From: Synergistaceae bacterium
GTDB taxonomy: Bacteria; Synergistota; Synergistia; Synergistales; Aminobacteriaceae
Length of the DNA: 64,000 nucleotides
Direction: 5' to 3'
Assembly: GCA_017439345.1 (NCBI GenBank)
Contig: JAFSJJ010000001.1
Coordinates: 17,548 to 81,547 of the forward strand
A model generated the notes under the pieces. The model was not told where the DNA came from and did no database searches. It saw only the letters and a program-made list of their open reading frames with translations. This document shows positions 1 to 7,815 of this stretch, in pieces (the first letter of the stretch is position 1; every line of letters begins with the position of its first letter). The position numbers and the translations under genes were made by a program.

Positions 1-237
1 GTAAAACCTGCACTGGAACAAATGGGCTTTGAAGTGTTAGAGTCAGCAACTAACTTTTTATTTGCACGTCATGAAAATATTTCAGGAGCAAGAATATTTG
101 AAGCCCTCAAGGAACGCAAAATAATGATTCGCCACTTCATGAGTTTATCAGCATGGAATCGAATTACAATCGGAACGCCTGAACAAATGCAGAAATTATT
201 ACGGGAATTAGGGGAGATAATAAATCATGAGGCATAG
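1..237 (+). CDS. hisC: Histidinol-phosphate aminotransferase, C-terminal fragment
   Basis: The reading frame is open from the first base and ends with TAG at 235-237, so the gene begins upstream of the window. The roughly 78 visible residues match the C-terminal small domain of HisC, including a stretch reading ESATNFLFAR and an end reading RITIGTPEQM. HisC is a PLP enzyme that transaminates imidazole-acetol phosphate to histidinol phosphate in histidine synthesis. Its stop overlaps the hisB start by 11 bases, so the two are translationally coupled. The lysine that binds PLP lies outside the window. The identification rests on the C-terminal motif plus the hisB neighbour. Confidence 0.85.
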   Translation, partial: VKPALEQMGFEVLESATNFLFARHENISGARIFEALKERKIMIRHFMSLSAWNRITIGTPEQMQKLLRELGEIINHEA

Positions 238-814
238 TGAAATAACTCGTGAGACTAGAGAGACGGCTATAAAACTTGAACTCGAACTTGACGGCACGGG
301 GCAGCATAAAATTTCGACCGGAGTCGGATTTCTTGACCACATGCTTGAATTATTTGCTTCACACGGACGCTTTGACTTGAACATAAAGTGTAAAGGTGAT
401 GTTCATGTTGACGCTCATCACACAGTCGAAGACACGGGCATTGCACTAGGTCAGGCATTCAGTCAGGCATTGGGTGACAAGAGAGGCATAACGCGCTACG
501 GACATGTTATATTACCTATGGACGAGGCATTAATTCTCACAGCAATAGATTTCTCGGGCCGGGCATATCTGAACTGGGACATGAATATTAACGCGTCAAA
601 AGTCGGTGAATTCGATACGGAACTAGCGCAGGAGTTCTGGCTTGGATTTGCAAGAAATTCTTTGAGTACGATACACTTCAAGCAGTTAGCAGGGAGTAAC
701 GCTCATCACATCATAGAGTGCGCATTTAAATCTATAGCCAGAAGCATAGCTCAGGCAGTGAGAATAAATCAGGATTATAAAGACGAGATACCGTCAACGA
801 AAGGAGTACTATAA
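227..814 (+). CDS. hisB: Imidazoleglycerol-phosphate dehydratase
   Basis: This 195-residue protein has the usual length of the monofunctional enzyme. Both metal-binding His-rich signatures are present: DAHHTVEDTGIALGQ near residue 65 and NAHHIIECAFKS near residue 162. It removes water from imidazole-glycerol phosphate to give imidazole-acetol phosphate, the substrate of the upstream HisC, in the cytoplasm. There is no fused phosphatase domain. The ATG at 227 lies inside the end of hisC, indicating a his operon entering from the left edge. The gene following it is a nitroreductase, so the his cluster ends or is interrupted here. Confidence 0.95.
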   Translation: MRHSEITRETRETAIKLELELDGTGQHKISTGVGFLDHMLELFASHGRFDLNIKCKGDVHVDAHHTVEDTGIALGQAFSQALGDKRGITRYGHVILPMDEALILTAIDFSGRAYLNWDMNINASKVGEFDTELAQEFWLGFARNSLSTIHFKQLAGSNAHHIIECAFKSIARSIAQAVRINQDYKDEIPSTKGVL

Positions 815-817
815 ATC

Positions 818-1312
818 ATGAACCCGATTTTTACCCGAGTCAGCACCCGTCAATTTGAGTCCCGCAATGTCGAGAGCAAATATATAATCAAGATACTACG
901 TGCAGCAATGGCAGCCCCTACTGCAACAAATCAACAGGAATGGGAATTCTATATCACAGAGGACAGAGAAATAATATCGCGTCTATCTCAAGTAACACCC
1001 TATGCAAAGCCGGCAGCAAATGCTCCTGTTGTTATAGTGCCGTGTTATGACGTGAACGCCCTGAAAGTTCCTGAAATGGCAGATATTGATATGGCTATAG
1101 CGTGTGAAAATATTTTGCTCGAAGCTGAAGCCTTAGGTCTGGGAGCCGTAATGTTAGGCATAGCACCCTTTGAAGACCGAATGCAGGAAGTGAGTCAAAT
1201 TCTCAAGTTACCTGAAAATTTCAGAGCCTTTATGATAATTCCTGTAGGTTACCCCGTGAACAAGCACCCTCAAGAAGACCGATATGAACCCTCAAAGATC
1301 CACGTTATATAA
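818..1312 (+). CDS. Nitroreductase family protein
   Basis: This 164-residue protein shows the nitroreductase fold signature: an N-terminal TRVSTRQFES motif, AAPTATNQQEWEF around residue 32, and a C-terminal LGLGAVMLGIAPFE and PVGYPVNKH that shape the FMN pocket. Such proteins bind FMN and reduce nitro compounds, quinones or flavins with NAD(P)H; the substrate cannot be told from sequence. It starts three bases after hisB stops and overlaps the next gene by 29 bases, so it is co-transcribed with hisB and rsmG. It is on the short side for the family, which is common in anaerobes. Confidence 0.85.
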   Translation: MNPIFTRVSTRQFESRNVESKYIIKILRAAMAAPTATNQQEWEFYITEDREIISRLSQVTPYAKPAANAPVVIVPCYDVNALKVPEMADIDMAIACENILLEAEALGLGAVMLGIAPFEDRMQEVSQILKLPENFRAFMIIPVGYPVNKHPQEDRYEPSKIHVI

Positions 1313-1931
1313 ATACGCCGAGTTATTAGCGTCTTGCAAGCGGGCGAGATTAACAGGAACTCGGGGAGCTGATGAGATATATAATCTTCAAGTTCTTGAC
1401 TGTCTCGAGAGCGTGAAATATTTACCAGATACCGGCCAAGTTATAGATGTCGGCACAGGAGGAGGACTTCCCGGAATAGTGTGGGCAGTGTGTCGGCCTG
1501 AAATACGCGTTGTGTTACTTGACAGCATTAATAAAAAGTGTGAAGCAGTTCAAGAGATAGTGAATGCTCTTGGAATTCGTAACGTGAATATAATTTGCTC
1601 CCGAAGTGAAGATTTTGCGCGCGTAAATCGTGAAAGTTTTGATCTCGCAGGAGCTAAAGCCCTAGCAAGTGCAGGAGTTACAGCAGAGTTATTAAGCCCC
1701 CTAGTGAAAGTCAGCGGACATGTAATAACGTTCAAAGGCGAAAAAGTTCACGATGAAATTTCAGAAGTAAATGACAAGTGGCTGACTCTTGGCCTGAGCA
1801 AACCTGAATTAAACTTTTACGGTGAGGAGAACTCTTCAAAGTGTCTTGTGATCTGGCAGAAAATAAAATCATGTCCTAAAGAATTCCCCAGACGTACAGG
1901 ACTTGCAGGCACAAAAAAATTTTGGGAGTGA
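1284..1931 (+). CDS. rsmG: 16S rRNA (guanine-N7)-methyltransferase RsmG
   Basis: The protein (215 residues) carries the SAM-binding motif VIDVGTGGGLPGIVWA around residue 52 and the LLDSINKKCEAVQEI segment typical of RsmG (GidB). It ends in the family's basic FPRRTGLAGTKKFW tail. RsmG methylates N7 of G527 (E. coli numbering) in 16S rRNA. The start lies within the end of the nitroreductase gene (29-base overlap); no convincing Shine-Dalgarno precedes it, so translation is probably coupled. A slightly different start is possible but the N-terminal helix YKYAELLASCKRARLTG is family-like. Confidence 0.9.
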   Translation: MNPQRSTLYKYAELLASCKRARLTGTRGADEIYNLQVLDCLESVKYLPDTGQVIDVGTGGGLPGIVWAVCRPEIRVVLLDSINKKCEAVQEIVNALGIRNVNIICSRSEDFARVNRESFDLAGAKALASAGVTAELLSPLVKVSGHVITFKGEKVHDEISEVNDKWLTLGLSKPELNFYGEENSSKCLVIWQKIKSCPKEFPRRTGLAGTKKFWE

Positions 1932-1936
1932 TAATC

Positions 1937-2176
1937 ATGAAAATCAATATACGGGAAATAATATTATTCGGGAAAATATTATCAGCAGGACTTGTCATAG
2001 CAGGTTATGTGTTTCTGGGAGTATGGCTCTGCAACTGGTTAATTAATAACGGCTTTAGTGTATCAGTGGCGTTACTTGCAGTCTTGTTAATAATAATATT
2101 CGGCTTGTGGCAGGGGTGGCTGTTCGTGAGCAAAAAAATACTTCCGAGCCGTAATGACCCGGAAGCAAAAAATTAG
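1937..2176 (+). CDS. Small two-span membrane protein, unknown
   Basis: A 79-residue protein with two hydrophobic segments, roughly residues 12-33 and 38-62, and a charged C-terminal tail. I chose the ATG at 1937 because GGGAG lies eight bases upstream; an in-frame upstream start at 1922 would overlap rsmG and has no ribosome site. It follows rsmG closely and its stop overlaps the stop of the convergent alcohol dehydrogenase by four bases. I do not recognise a family. The two-helix layout resembles small AtpI-like proteins, but no diagnostic motif is present and no ATP synthase genes are nearby. Confidence 0.6.
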   Translation: MKINIREIILFGKILSAGLVIAGYVFLGVWLCNWLINNGFSVSVALLAVLLIIIFGLWQGWLFVSKKILPSRNDPEAKN

Positions 2177-3339
2177 TAAGCTAACCTGTAAATTTCAAGT
2201 ACATCTTCAGGTTCAAGTTTGCCGAGTACTCCGAAAGTTTCGCCTCTTGAAGCATTATCAGCAAGTTTTTGAATGTCGTCTTCTTTAATGCCTAGTTCCC
2301 TAAGTGTCGTAGGAGCCTTAATATCTTTGAAGAAGTCTTCGAGAGCGTCAATAGCGTCTGCTGCCTTGTCCTCGTCCGAGCCGTCATAAATATCAAATAC
2401 AGCCTCGCCCAGTCTTGCAAACGGAACAGGGTTATCTTCGCTCATGTATCTAGCCCACGCAGGCATAATCACAGATAAAGACGCACCGTGAGCAGCTCCG
2501 AAAAGTAAACTTATTGAATGACCCATTCTGTGAGAAGAGAAATCGCCCCGAGTCTCCCTGCCCATTGAGAGAAATCCATTATGAGCCATAGCACCCGCCA
2601 TAGCATATTCGCTTCTCAAGTCATAATCTTTAGGGTTCTCGAGTAAATCCGGAATAACCCGCATCATAGTCCTGATTAAAGCATAGCCCTGCTCGTCAAT
2701 TAAGTCTGAGCCTTCATCGCCGTCAAGTACACGTTCTAATATATGAGCGATAATATCAACTCCGCCGTAGATAGTCTGCTTTTCAGGCAAAGTGATTTGA
2801 AATGACGGGTCTATAACAGAAACTTTAGGATAAATGAACGGACTTGTTATAGAAGTTTTTAGCTCGCTATCAGGATTAGAGACGACAGCGATATTATTAA
2901 CTTCACTTGATGAAGCCGACGCAGTTAATATTCCGTAAATGGGCATAGCTTTAGAGATACTTGCTTTCTTCTCGAAGAAGTCCCACACGTCCCCTGAATA
3001 GCATGAACCCGCAGCAATAGCTTTAGCAGTATCGAATACGCTTCCTCCTCCGATAGGCATTATCGCATCAATACCGCCTGCTTTGACTCGGGCAACACCT
3101 TCACGGACTTTGTTAATTAACGGGTTAGGTTTGACATCGTTGACTTCAGGGAAGCTGATTTTATTCTGAGTCAGCATTTCTGTAACCTGAGCATAAGCAC
3201 CGCTCTTGAAAATTCCCTTGCCTCCGTAGACGAGTAAGACACTTTTGACGTTATCGGCCTTGAGATGAGCAGCTAAATCTTTGACGGTATCTTTGCCGAA
3301 TAATAAAGCTGTAGGATTGTGCCAGAAAAAATTTTGCAT
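2173..3339 (-). CDS. Iron-containing alcohol dehydrogenase (BdhA/YqhD type)
   Basis: This 388-residue protein starts MQNFFWHNPTALLFGKDT, typical of NAD(P)H-dependent butanol dehydrogenases. The nucleotide motif GGGSVFDTAKAIAAG is near residue 97. Metal ligands are visible: Asp and His in GGVDIIAHILE, and two His fourteen residues apart in HRMGHSISLLFGAAHG. It interconverts aldehydes and alcohols with an iron or similar divalent metal. It is 10 bases downstream of uxaC and probably in the same transcript. That neighbourhood could suggest a role in hexuronate breakdown, but the sequence fits a general aldehyde reductase better than the tagaturonate reductase UxaB, which belongs to a different family. 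Confidence 0.9.
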   Translation of the reverse strand: MQNFFWHNPTALLFGKDTVKDLAAHLKADNVKSVLLVYGGKGIFKSGAYAQVTEMLTQNKISFPEVNDVKPNPLINKVREGVARVKAGGIDAIMPIGGGSVFDTAKAIAAGSCYSGDVWDFFEKKASISKAMPIYGILTASASSSEVNNIAVVSNPDSELKTSITSPFIYPKVSVIDPSFQITLPEKQTIYGGVDIIAHILERVLDGDEGSDLIDEQGYALIRTMMRVIPDLLENPKDYDLRSEYAMAGAMAHNGFLSMGRETRGDFSSHRMGHSISLLFGAAHGASLSVIMPAWARYMSEDNPVPFARLGEAVFDIYDGSDEDKAADAIDALEDFFKDIKAPTTLRELGIKEDDIQKLADNASRGETFGVLGKLEPEDVLEIYRLAY

Positions 3340-3349
3340 GAAAACTCAC

Positions 3350-4759
3350 CTAAAAGTTAAAATATTTCTTAGCGTTCTCGTAGCTGATGCCCTTTACAAT
3401 TTCGCTTAAAGTTTCCATGTCGTCAGGATAGAAGCCGTCTCTGACCCATTCGCCGAACAGTCTGCACACTATGCGCCTGAAGTATTCATGTCTTGGGTAA
3501 CTCAGGAACGAGCGCGAGTCCGTCAACATGCCTATAAATCCTGCGAGATAACCGAGATTAGCAAGAGTCTTCAAGTGTGAAGTCATGCCTTCAAAGTGAT
3601 CTTCAAACCACCACGCTGAACCGTGCTGAATTTTGCTGACACCTGGAATATTATTATTCGGGTCAACCTGGAAGCACCCCGCAAGAGTATCAATCGAAGC
3701 ATTATCTACACCGTTGAGACTGTATAAAATAGTTTTGGGTAAAGTGTTATCGCGCTGAAGTTCGCCGATGAATTTAGCAGTGTCAACGCTCGAAGCAGTG
3801 TTATTAACGCAGTCAAAGCCTGTGTCAGGGCCTAACTTCTCGAACATTGGGATATTATTATCACGTCTGCACCCGTAGTGAATCTGCATGACCCAGCCCC
3901 GTTTGTGATACTCTCTCGCTACGAATAATAAGAATGCAGTTTTGTATTTGTCAAGAGCGTCTTTATCCGGGTACTTGCCGTTAAGTCTGTCAGCAAAGAT
4001 TTTCTCTATCTCTGACTCACTTGCTAACGTGCATGGAATGTAGTCCGGGCCGTGATCGCTTAACTTGCAGCCTTGAGACGCAAAGAAGTCCATTCGTTTA
4101 GATAATGCGTCCTTAAGGTCAGCGAATGTCTTAATCTGAATGCCTGATACTTCGCTTAATTTTTCGATATAGCCAGAGAATGCCTCGCGTTCAATGTTCA
4201 TAGCTTTGTCAGGTCTCCATGCGGGTAAAACTCTAGTCTTGAAACTTGAGTCAGCTTTGATTTTGGCGTGCCATTCGAGATTGTCAACAGGGTCATCAGT
4301 GGTGCAGATGATCTCAACGTTGCTCATGTTGATTAAGTCGCGAACTCCGAAATTTGCAGAATGTAATTTTTCGTTGCACAAGTCCCAGACTTCCTGAGCT
4401 GTCTTAGCGTTGAGAACTCCCTGATAATTAAAATATTTGCGAAGCTCTAAATGGCTCCAGTGAAATAACGGGTTGCCTATGCCTTTGCCGATGACTTCAG
4501 CCCACTTGAAGAATTTATCTTTAGGGTCAGCGTCTCCGGTAATGAATTTCTCGGGAACTCCTGCACAGCGCATTAAACGCCATTTGTAGTGATCTCCGCC
4601 GAGCCAGACTTGAGTAATGCTGTCATAGTGTAAGTTCTCGTAAATTTCCTTCGGGCTGATGTGGCAGTGATAGTCGATAATGGGACACTTTGAGGCTGTC
4701 TCGTGAAAGAGTGCCTTTGCTGTGTCGGTGCTGAGTAAGAAATCTTTGTCCATGAACAT
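3350..4759 (-). CDS. uxaC: Uronate (glucuronate/galacturonate) isomerase
   Basis: The 469-residue length and the opening segment PIIDYHCHISPKEIYEN match UxaC of the amidohydrolase superfamily. The HxH metal motif is intact, and WVMQIHYGCRRDNN and SSVDTAKFIGELQ are family signatures. UxaC converts D-glucuronate to D-fructuronate and D-galacturonate to D-tagaturonate. It shares a strand with uxaA (6320-7807) and complements kdgK (27514-28578); a KDPG aldolase and the reductases UxaB/UxuB were not found here. The start at MFM could also be the second Met two codons in. Confidence 0.95.
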   Translation of the reverse strand: MFMDKDFLLSTDTAKALFHETASKCPIIDYHCHISPKEIYENLHYDSITQVWLGGDHYKWRLMRCAGVPEKFITGDADPKDKFFKWAEVIGKGIGNPLFHWSHLELRKYFNYQGVLNAKTAQEVWDLCNEKLHSANFGVRDLINMSNVEIICTTDDPVDNLEWHAKIKADSSFKTRVLPAWRPDKAMNIEREAFSGYIEKLSEVSGIQIKTFADLKDALSKRMDFFASQGCKLSDHGPDYIPCTLASESEIEKIFADRLNGKYPDKDALDKYKTAFLLFVAREYHKRGWVMQIHYGCRRDNNIPMFEKLGPDTGFDCVNNTASSVDTAKFIGELQRDNTLPKTILYSLNGVDNASIDTLAGCFQVDPNNNIPGVSKIQHGSAWWFEDHFEGMTSHLKTLANLGYLAGFIGMLTDSRSFLSYPRHEYFRRIVCRLFGEWVRDGFYPDDMETLSEIVKGISYENAKKYFNF

Positions 4760-4791
4760 GATTAAAATATTACCTCCTTGAAAAATTTTAT

Positions 4792-5055
4792 TTATTTATC
4801 TCCGTAATGAGAAGCGCATTGAAATATTTCTATTATCTCATTAATTATCCTGAAGACTATACGATTTTCTTTATCTATACGAACGCTATAGAAGCCTGAT
4901 AAATTGCCCGTCAACTGCTCCGGATGACCTTTACAAGCATAACCGTTTCTGTCTATGCTTTTCAAGAGAGCATTTATTTTCCTGAGAGTTTTTTTGTCTT
5001 CGTCCTGCCAACAGACATAGTCCTCCCAAGCTGAGTCTGACCATAATTTGCGCAT
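4792..5055 (-). CDS. Txe/YoeB-family toxin (ribosome-dependent mRNA interferase)
   Basis: The 87-residue product matches YoeB closely: LWSDSAWEDYVCWQ at the N-terminus, GHPEQLTGNLSGFYSVRI in the middle and a C-terminal CASHYGD. Glu, Arg and His in these segments correspond to the catalytic residues of the E. coli enzyme. YoeB-type toxins bind the ribosome and cut mRNA during translation; they are silenced by the partner antitoxin. The start codon overlaps the antitoxin stop in a TAATG arrangement, so both are translated from one mRNA with the antitoxin first. It appears intact and functional. Confidence 0.92.
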   Translation of the reverse strand: MRKLWSDSAWEDYVCWQDEDKKTLRKINALLKSIDRNGYACKGHPEQLTGNLSGFYSVRIDKENRIVFRIINEIIEIFQCASHYGDK

Positions 5056-5318
5056 TAGTCGACCTCAATTAGCTCATGTTCTGATGCTCTGCCTTCGTTT
5101 AATTGCGCGATAGATTTTCTAAGATGATCCATGTTTGTTTTACTGTAAAAAGGATCGTCTCCTTCAGGAGCTTCGATATAAAACGGTATACATCTGTCTC
5201 TTATTACTTTTGCGGCATAGACAGAGAATAACGAAGAGAGATTCAAGCCCATTGAACTGGTTATTTCTTCGAGTTCATCTTTTTTGTCATCGTCAAGTTC
5301 AAACGTAATTTGTGCCAT
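5055..5318 (-). CDS. RelB/DinJ-type antitoxin
   Basis: An 87-residue acidic protein opening AQITFELDDDKKDELEEI, the ribbon-helix-helix DNA-binding start of RelB/DinJ antitoxins. The C-terminal part (DPFYSKTNMDHLRKSIAQL) resembles the toxin-wrapping tail usually found on YefM-type antitoxins of YoeB. It should neutralise the downstream YoeB toxin and repress the pair's promoter. It overlaps the toxin gene by one base. The RHH domain rather than a Phd/YefM fold is what differs from the classical yefM-yoeB pair. Confidence 0.88.
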   Translation of the reverse strand: MAQITFELDDDKKDELEEITSSMGLNLSSLFSVYAAKVIRDRCIPFYIEAPEGDDPFYSKTNMDHLRKSIAQLNEGRASEHELIEVD

Positions 5319-5342
5319 GATTTAGCCTCCGTAATAAATAAT

Positions 5343-5942
5343 TTACCATATTTTGCCGAGTTTCTTTAGTTCGCGTATTGCTTTTTGGTGTCCATGCTGG
5401 GCTGCCCTGCGATACCATATGAAAGCCTCTGCCTTGTTTCGTTGAACGCCGTCGCCTTTATGATACATGGAGCCAATAGTAAATTGAGCTTCAGAATGTC
5501 CCTGCTCAGCAGCTTTTTGCAGCCATTTTAGAGCTTCAGTTTTATTTCGTTCAGTACCTCTGCCGTGATAGAACATGACCCCCATACTGTATTGCGCTTC
5601 AGGATGACCTTGTTCGGCAGATTTACGCCACCATTTAAGAGCTTCCGGATAACTTCGGGCAGTACCTTCACCGTGATAATACATCAAGCCCAAATTATAT
5701 TGAGCGTCAGAATGTCCCTGCTCAGCAGCTTTGAGATACCATTTGACAGCCTCTGTTTTATCTTGAGCTACACCATTGCCATTATCATACATTAAGGCCA
5801 AAGCAAGTTGAGCCGGTGCATAATCTATATCTTCAGCTAATCTTTTGGCCTCGTTGAAATCTGTGAAGCCAATAGCTAAAGCAGGAATGGCACTAAATAT
5901 CACGACAAAGCAAATTACACATGCAAGAAACTTTTTACTCAA
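5343..5942 (-). CDS. Secreted Sel1-repeat protein
   Basis: A 199-residue protein with a signal peptide (residues 1-23, ending ALA). It is followed by at least four Sel1-like tetratricopeptide repeats of 36 residues, each with the pattern A-Q-x-x-L/I-G-x-M-Y and W-x-x-K-A-A-E-Q-G-H. Sel1 repeats form a protein-binding superhelix and are often periplasmic. A near neighbour (5967-6320) is another Sel1 gene broken by a stop. Binding partner and function cannot be inferred. Adjacent repeat units share enough sequence to allow unit gain or loss. Confidence 0.85.
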   Translation of the reverse strand: MSKKFLACVICFVVIFSAIPALAIGFTDFNEAKRLAEDIDYAPAQLALALMYDNGNGVAQDKTEAVKWYLKAAEQGHSDAQYNLGLMYYHGEGTARSYPEALKWWRKSAEQGHPEAQYSMGVMFYHGRGTERNKTEALKWLQKAAEQGHSEAQFTIGSMYHKGDGVQRNKAEAFIWYRRAAQHGHQKAIRELKKLGKIW

Positions 5943-5966
5943 TGACGTTAAACTCCTGAAAAATTA

Positions 5967-6320
5967 TTACCATGTTTCGCCGATTTCCGTTAATTTCCTT
6001 TGAGCTTCGCGGTTCTCTTGTCCAGCAGATTCCTGAAGCCATTTAATACCCTCAGTATAATTCTACTCACATCCTTCACCGTTTAGCTTCATAAATCCTA
6101 TGTTGCATTGAGCATTGTTATGTCCCTTTTTAGCAGCCTTTTCAAGCCAATAAAATGCTTCTTTGCGATCTGGCCTTACTCCATTTATGCCCTTTCTAAA
6201 ATTGCGACCTAGTTGATATTGTGCATCTCTAATGCCCAGCATGGCCTTAATTTGCAGCCAGTAATCCTTTATCAGCATAATCATAGCTGTTGCAAGAACC
6301 GCTATAATAATTTCCTTCAT
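5967..6320 (-). pseudogene. Sel1-repeat protein with an in-frame TAG
   Basis: Translation starts at 6320, overlapping the uxaA stop in TAATG, and gives an N-terminal membrane helix plus one Sel1 repeat (85 residues) before TAG at 6063-6065. The same frame then continues with NYTEGIKWLQESAGQENRE, an obvious second Sel1 repeat, to TAA at 5967-5969. One point change from a sense codon such as AAG would explain this. TAG is a normal stop elsewhere in the window (for example hisC), so I read it as a nonsense mutation leaving either a truncated anchor protein or a decaying gene. Read-through or a sequencing error are alternatives. Confidence 0.75.
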
Positions 6321-7807
6321 TACAGAGTCGCTCCCGTCTTGAATATTGCCATTCCCTGAAAATTATTAATCTCGTTTCTAGTCTTCTGACCAGACGCAAC
6401 GCACTTGACGAACTCGAATAATTCTCTAGCCTTCTCCGGCAAAGTTCCCCCCTGAACAAGAGTCCCTGCATTGAAGTCAATCCAGTTAGCTTTACGTGAA
6501 GCAATATCTGAGTTACTCGAAATCTTGACCGTAGGAACAGGACACCCGAACGGAGTACCCCTGCCAGTTGAGAATAACACGATTTGAGCACCTGCCGAAG
6601 CTAAAGCAGTCGACGCAACTAAATCATTTCCCGGAGCCGAGAGCAAATTCAATCCCTGAGTAACAACTTTTTCTGCATACTTCAATACATCGCTGACCGG
6701 AGCAGAACCGCTTTTCTGAGTGCAGCCCAAAGCCTTATCTTCAAGAGTGGTAATGCCTCCTGCCTTGTTGCCGGGTGAAGGATTCTCGTAGCACGGAAGT
6801 CCCATAGACGCGTAATATGCCTTGAAGTCATTGATTAAGTGAACTGTCTTTTCATAAGTAGCCTCGTCCTTGCAGCGGTTCATTAAGATAGTTTCTGCTC
6901 CGAACATTTCAGGGACTTCGGTTAAAATCGTTGCGCCTCCCTGAGCAATTAACAAGTCAGAGAAATAACCGATTGTAGGATTTGCCGTAATGCCTGAGAG
7001 ACCGTCCGAACCTCCGCACTTTAAGCCTATAATTAATTTCGAAACAGGGCAGTCAACACGAGAATCACCTTTCATTTTGTCGATGAGTTCTCTAATAATC
7101 TTCATGCCCTCTTCGTGTTCATTGCTAACGTCCTGAGAGATCAAGAATTTCACTCGTTCTGAGTCAAAGTCTTTCATGTAGGGCTTTATCGTGTCAATTC
7201 CAGAGTTCTCGCAGCCTAAGCCAAGCATTAACACTCCGCCTGCATTCGGGTGAGTTGCTAAATCTGCAAGAATTTTGCGCGTATTCTCCTGATCCTCGTC
7301 CATCTGAGAACAGCCGTAGGGATGAGTGAAAGCCCTGACTCCTTCAACACTGCCCCCGATGAAATTTTTTGCTTCATGTTCGAGAGATAAAGCAATATCA
7401 TTAACACAGCCTACAGTCGGAATAATCCATAATTCATTTCTGACTCCGACTTTGCCGTTGAATCTCACGTAGCCTTTGAATATTTCGCTTTCATGAGTTT
7501 CAAGTTTCGGGTTAGTCGGGTGATATTCGTAATCGTGAGCTCCTGTTAATAGAGTATGAGTATTGCTGGTGTGGACGTGATACCCTTTCTTGATGTCTTC
7601 AGTAGCCTCGCCTATAGGGTAGCCGTATTTAATGATAGCCTCTCCCTTGTGAATATCGCGTAATGCGACCTTATGACCCATCGTAATATTTTCGTTAATG
7701 TCAAGCTCAAAGCCTGCGCCTGCAACGTTAATTCTTTCGCCCTGAGTCAATTCCCTCAAAGCTACAGCGACCGAGTCAGCCTCGTTGATTCTGATTAGTT
7801 CGTTCAT
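6320..7807 (-). CDS. uxaA: Altronate dehydratase
   Basis: The 495-residue length and two-part layout fit full-length UxaA. There is an N-terminal SAF-like domain (residues 1-95, including GYHVHTSNTH) and a large C-terminal UxaA domain with PYGCSQMDEDQENTRK, LGLGCENSGID and KCGGSDGLSGITANP. It dehydrates D-altronate to 2-keto-3-deoxygluconate in galacturonate breakdown, feeding the kinase encoded at 27514-28578. It is eight bases downstream of malQ and one base overlaps the broken Sel1 gene. The N-terminal domain argues for altronate rather than galactarate dehydratase, though D-mannonate-like substrates cannot be excluded. Confidence 0.92.
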   Translation of the reverse strand: MNELIRINEADSVAVALRELTQGERINVAGAGFELDINENITMGHKVALRDIHKGEAIIKYGYPIGEATEDIKKGYHVHTSNTHTLLTGAHDYEYHPTNPKLETHESEIFKGYVRFNGKVGVRNELWIIPTVGCVNDIALSLEHEAKNFIGGSVEGVRAFTHPYGCSQMDEDQENTRKILADLATHPNAGGVLMLGLGCENSGIDTIKPYMKDFDSERVKFLISQDVSNEHEEGMKIIRELIDKMKGDSRVDCPVSKLIIGLKCGGSDGLSGITANPTIGYFSDLLIAQGGATILTEVPEMFGAETILMNRCKDEATYEKTVHLINDFKAYYASMGLPCYENPSPGNKAGGITTLEDKALGCTQKSGSAPVSDVLKYAEKVVTQGLNLLSAPGNDLVASTALASAGAQIVLFSTGRGTPFGCPVPTVKISSNSDIASRKANWIDFNAGTLVQGGTLPEKARELFEFVKCVASGQKTRNEINNFQGMAIFKTGATL

Positions 7808-7815
7808 GTTAAGTT

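Noticed and set aside
2173..3339. Iron alcohol dehydrogenase as tagaturonate or fructuronate reductase
   Set aside because: Those enzymes (UxaB/UxuB) belong to a different, mannitol dehydrogenase-like family; only proximity to uxaC suggests the link.
6063..6065. TAG as a recoded sense codon (pyrrolysine or suppressed amber)
   Set aside because: TAG ends ordinary genes in this window (hisC) and no recoding signals or pyl genes are seen; a nonsense mutation is simpler.
6446..6451. C6 run in uxaA as a third contingency tract
   Set aside because: Six bases is too short to be notably unstable and the frame is intact.
6247..6591. 114-residue minus-strand frame across uxaA and the Sel1 gene
   Set aside because: Composition (Arg/Ser/Leu-rich) is that of an out-of-frame shadow of uxaA.
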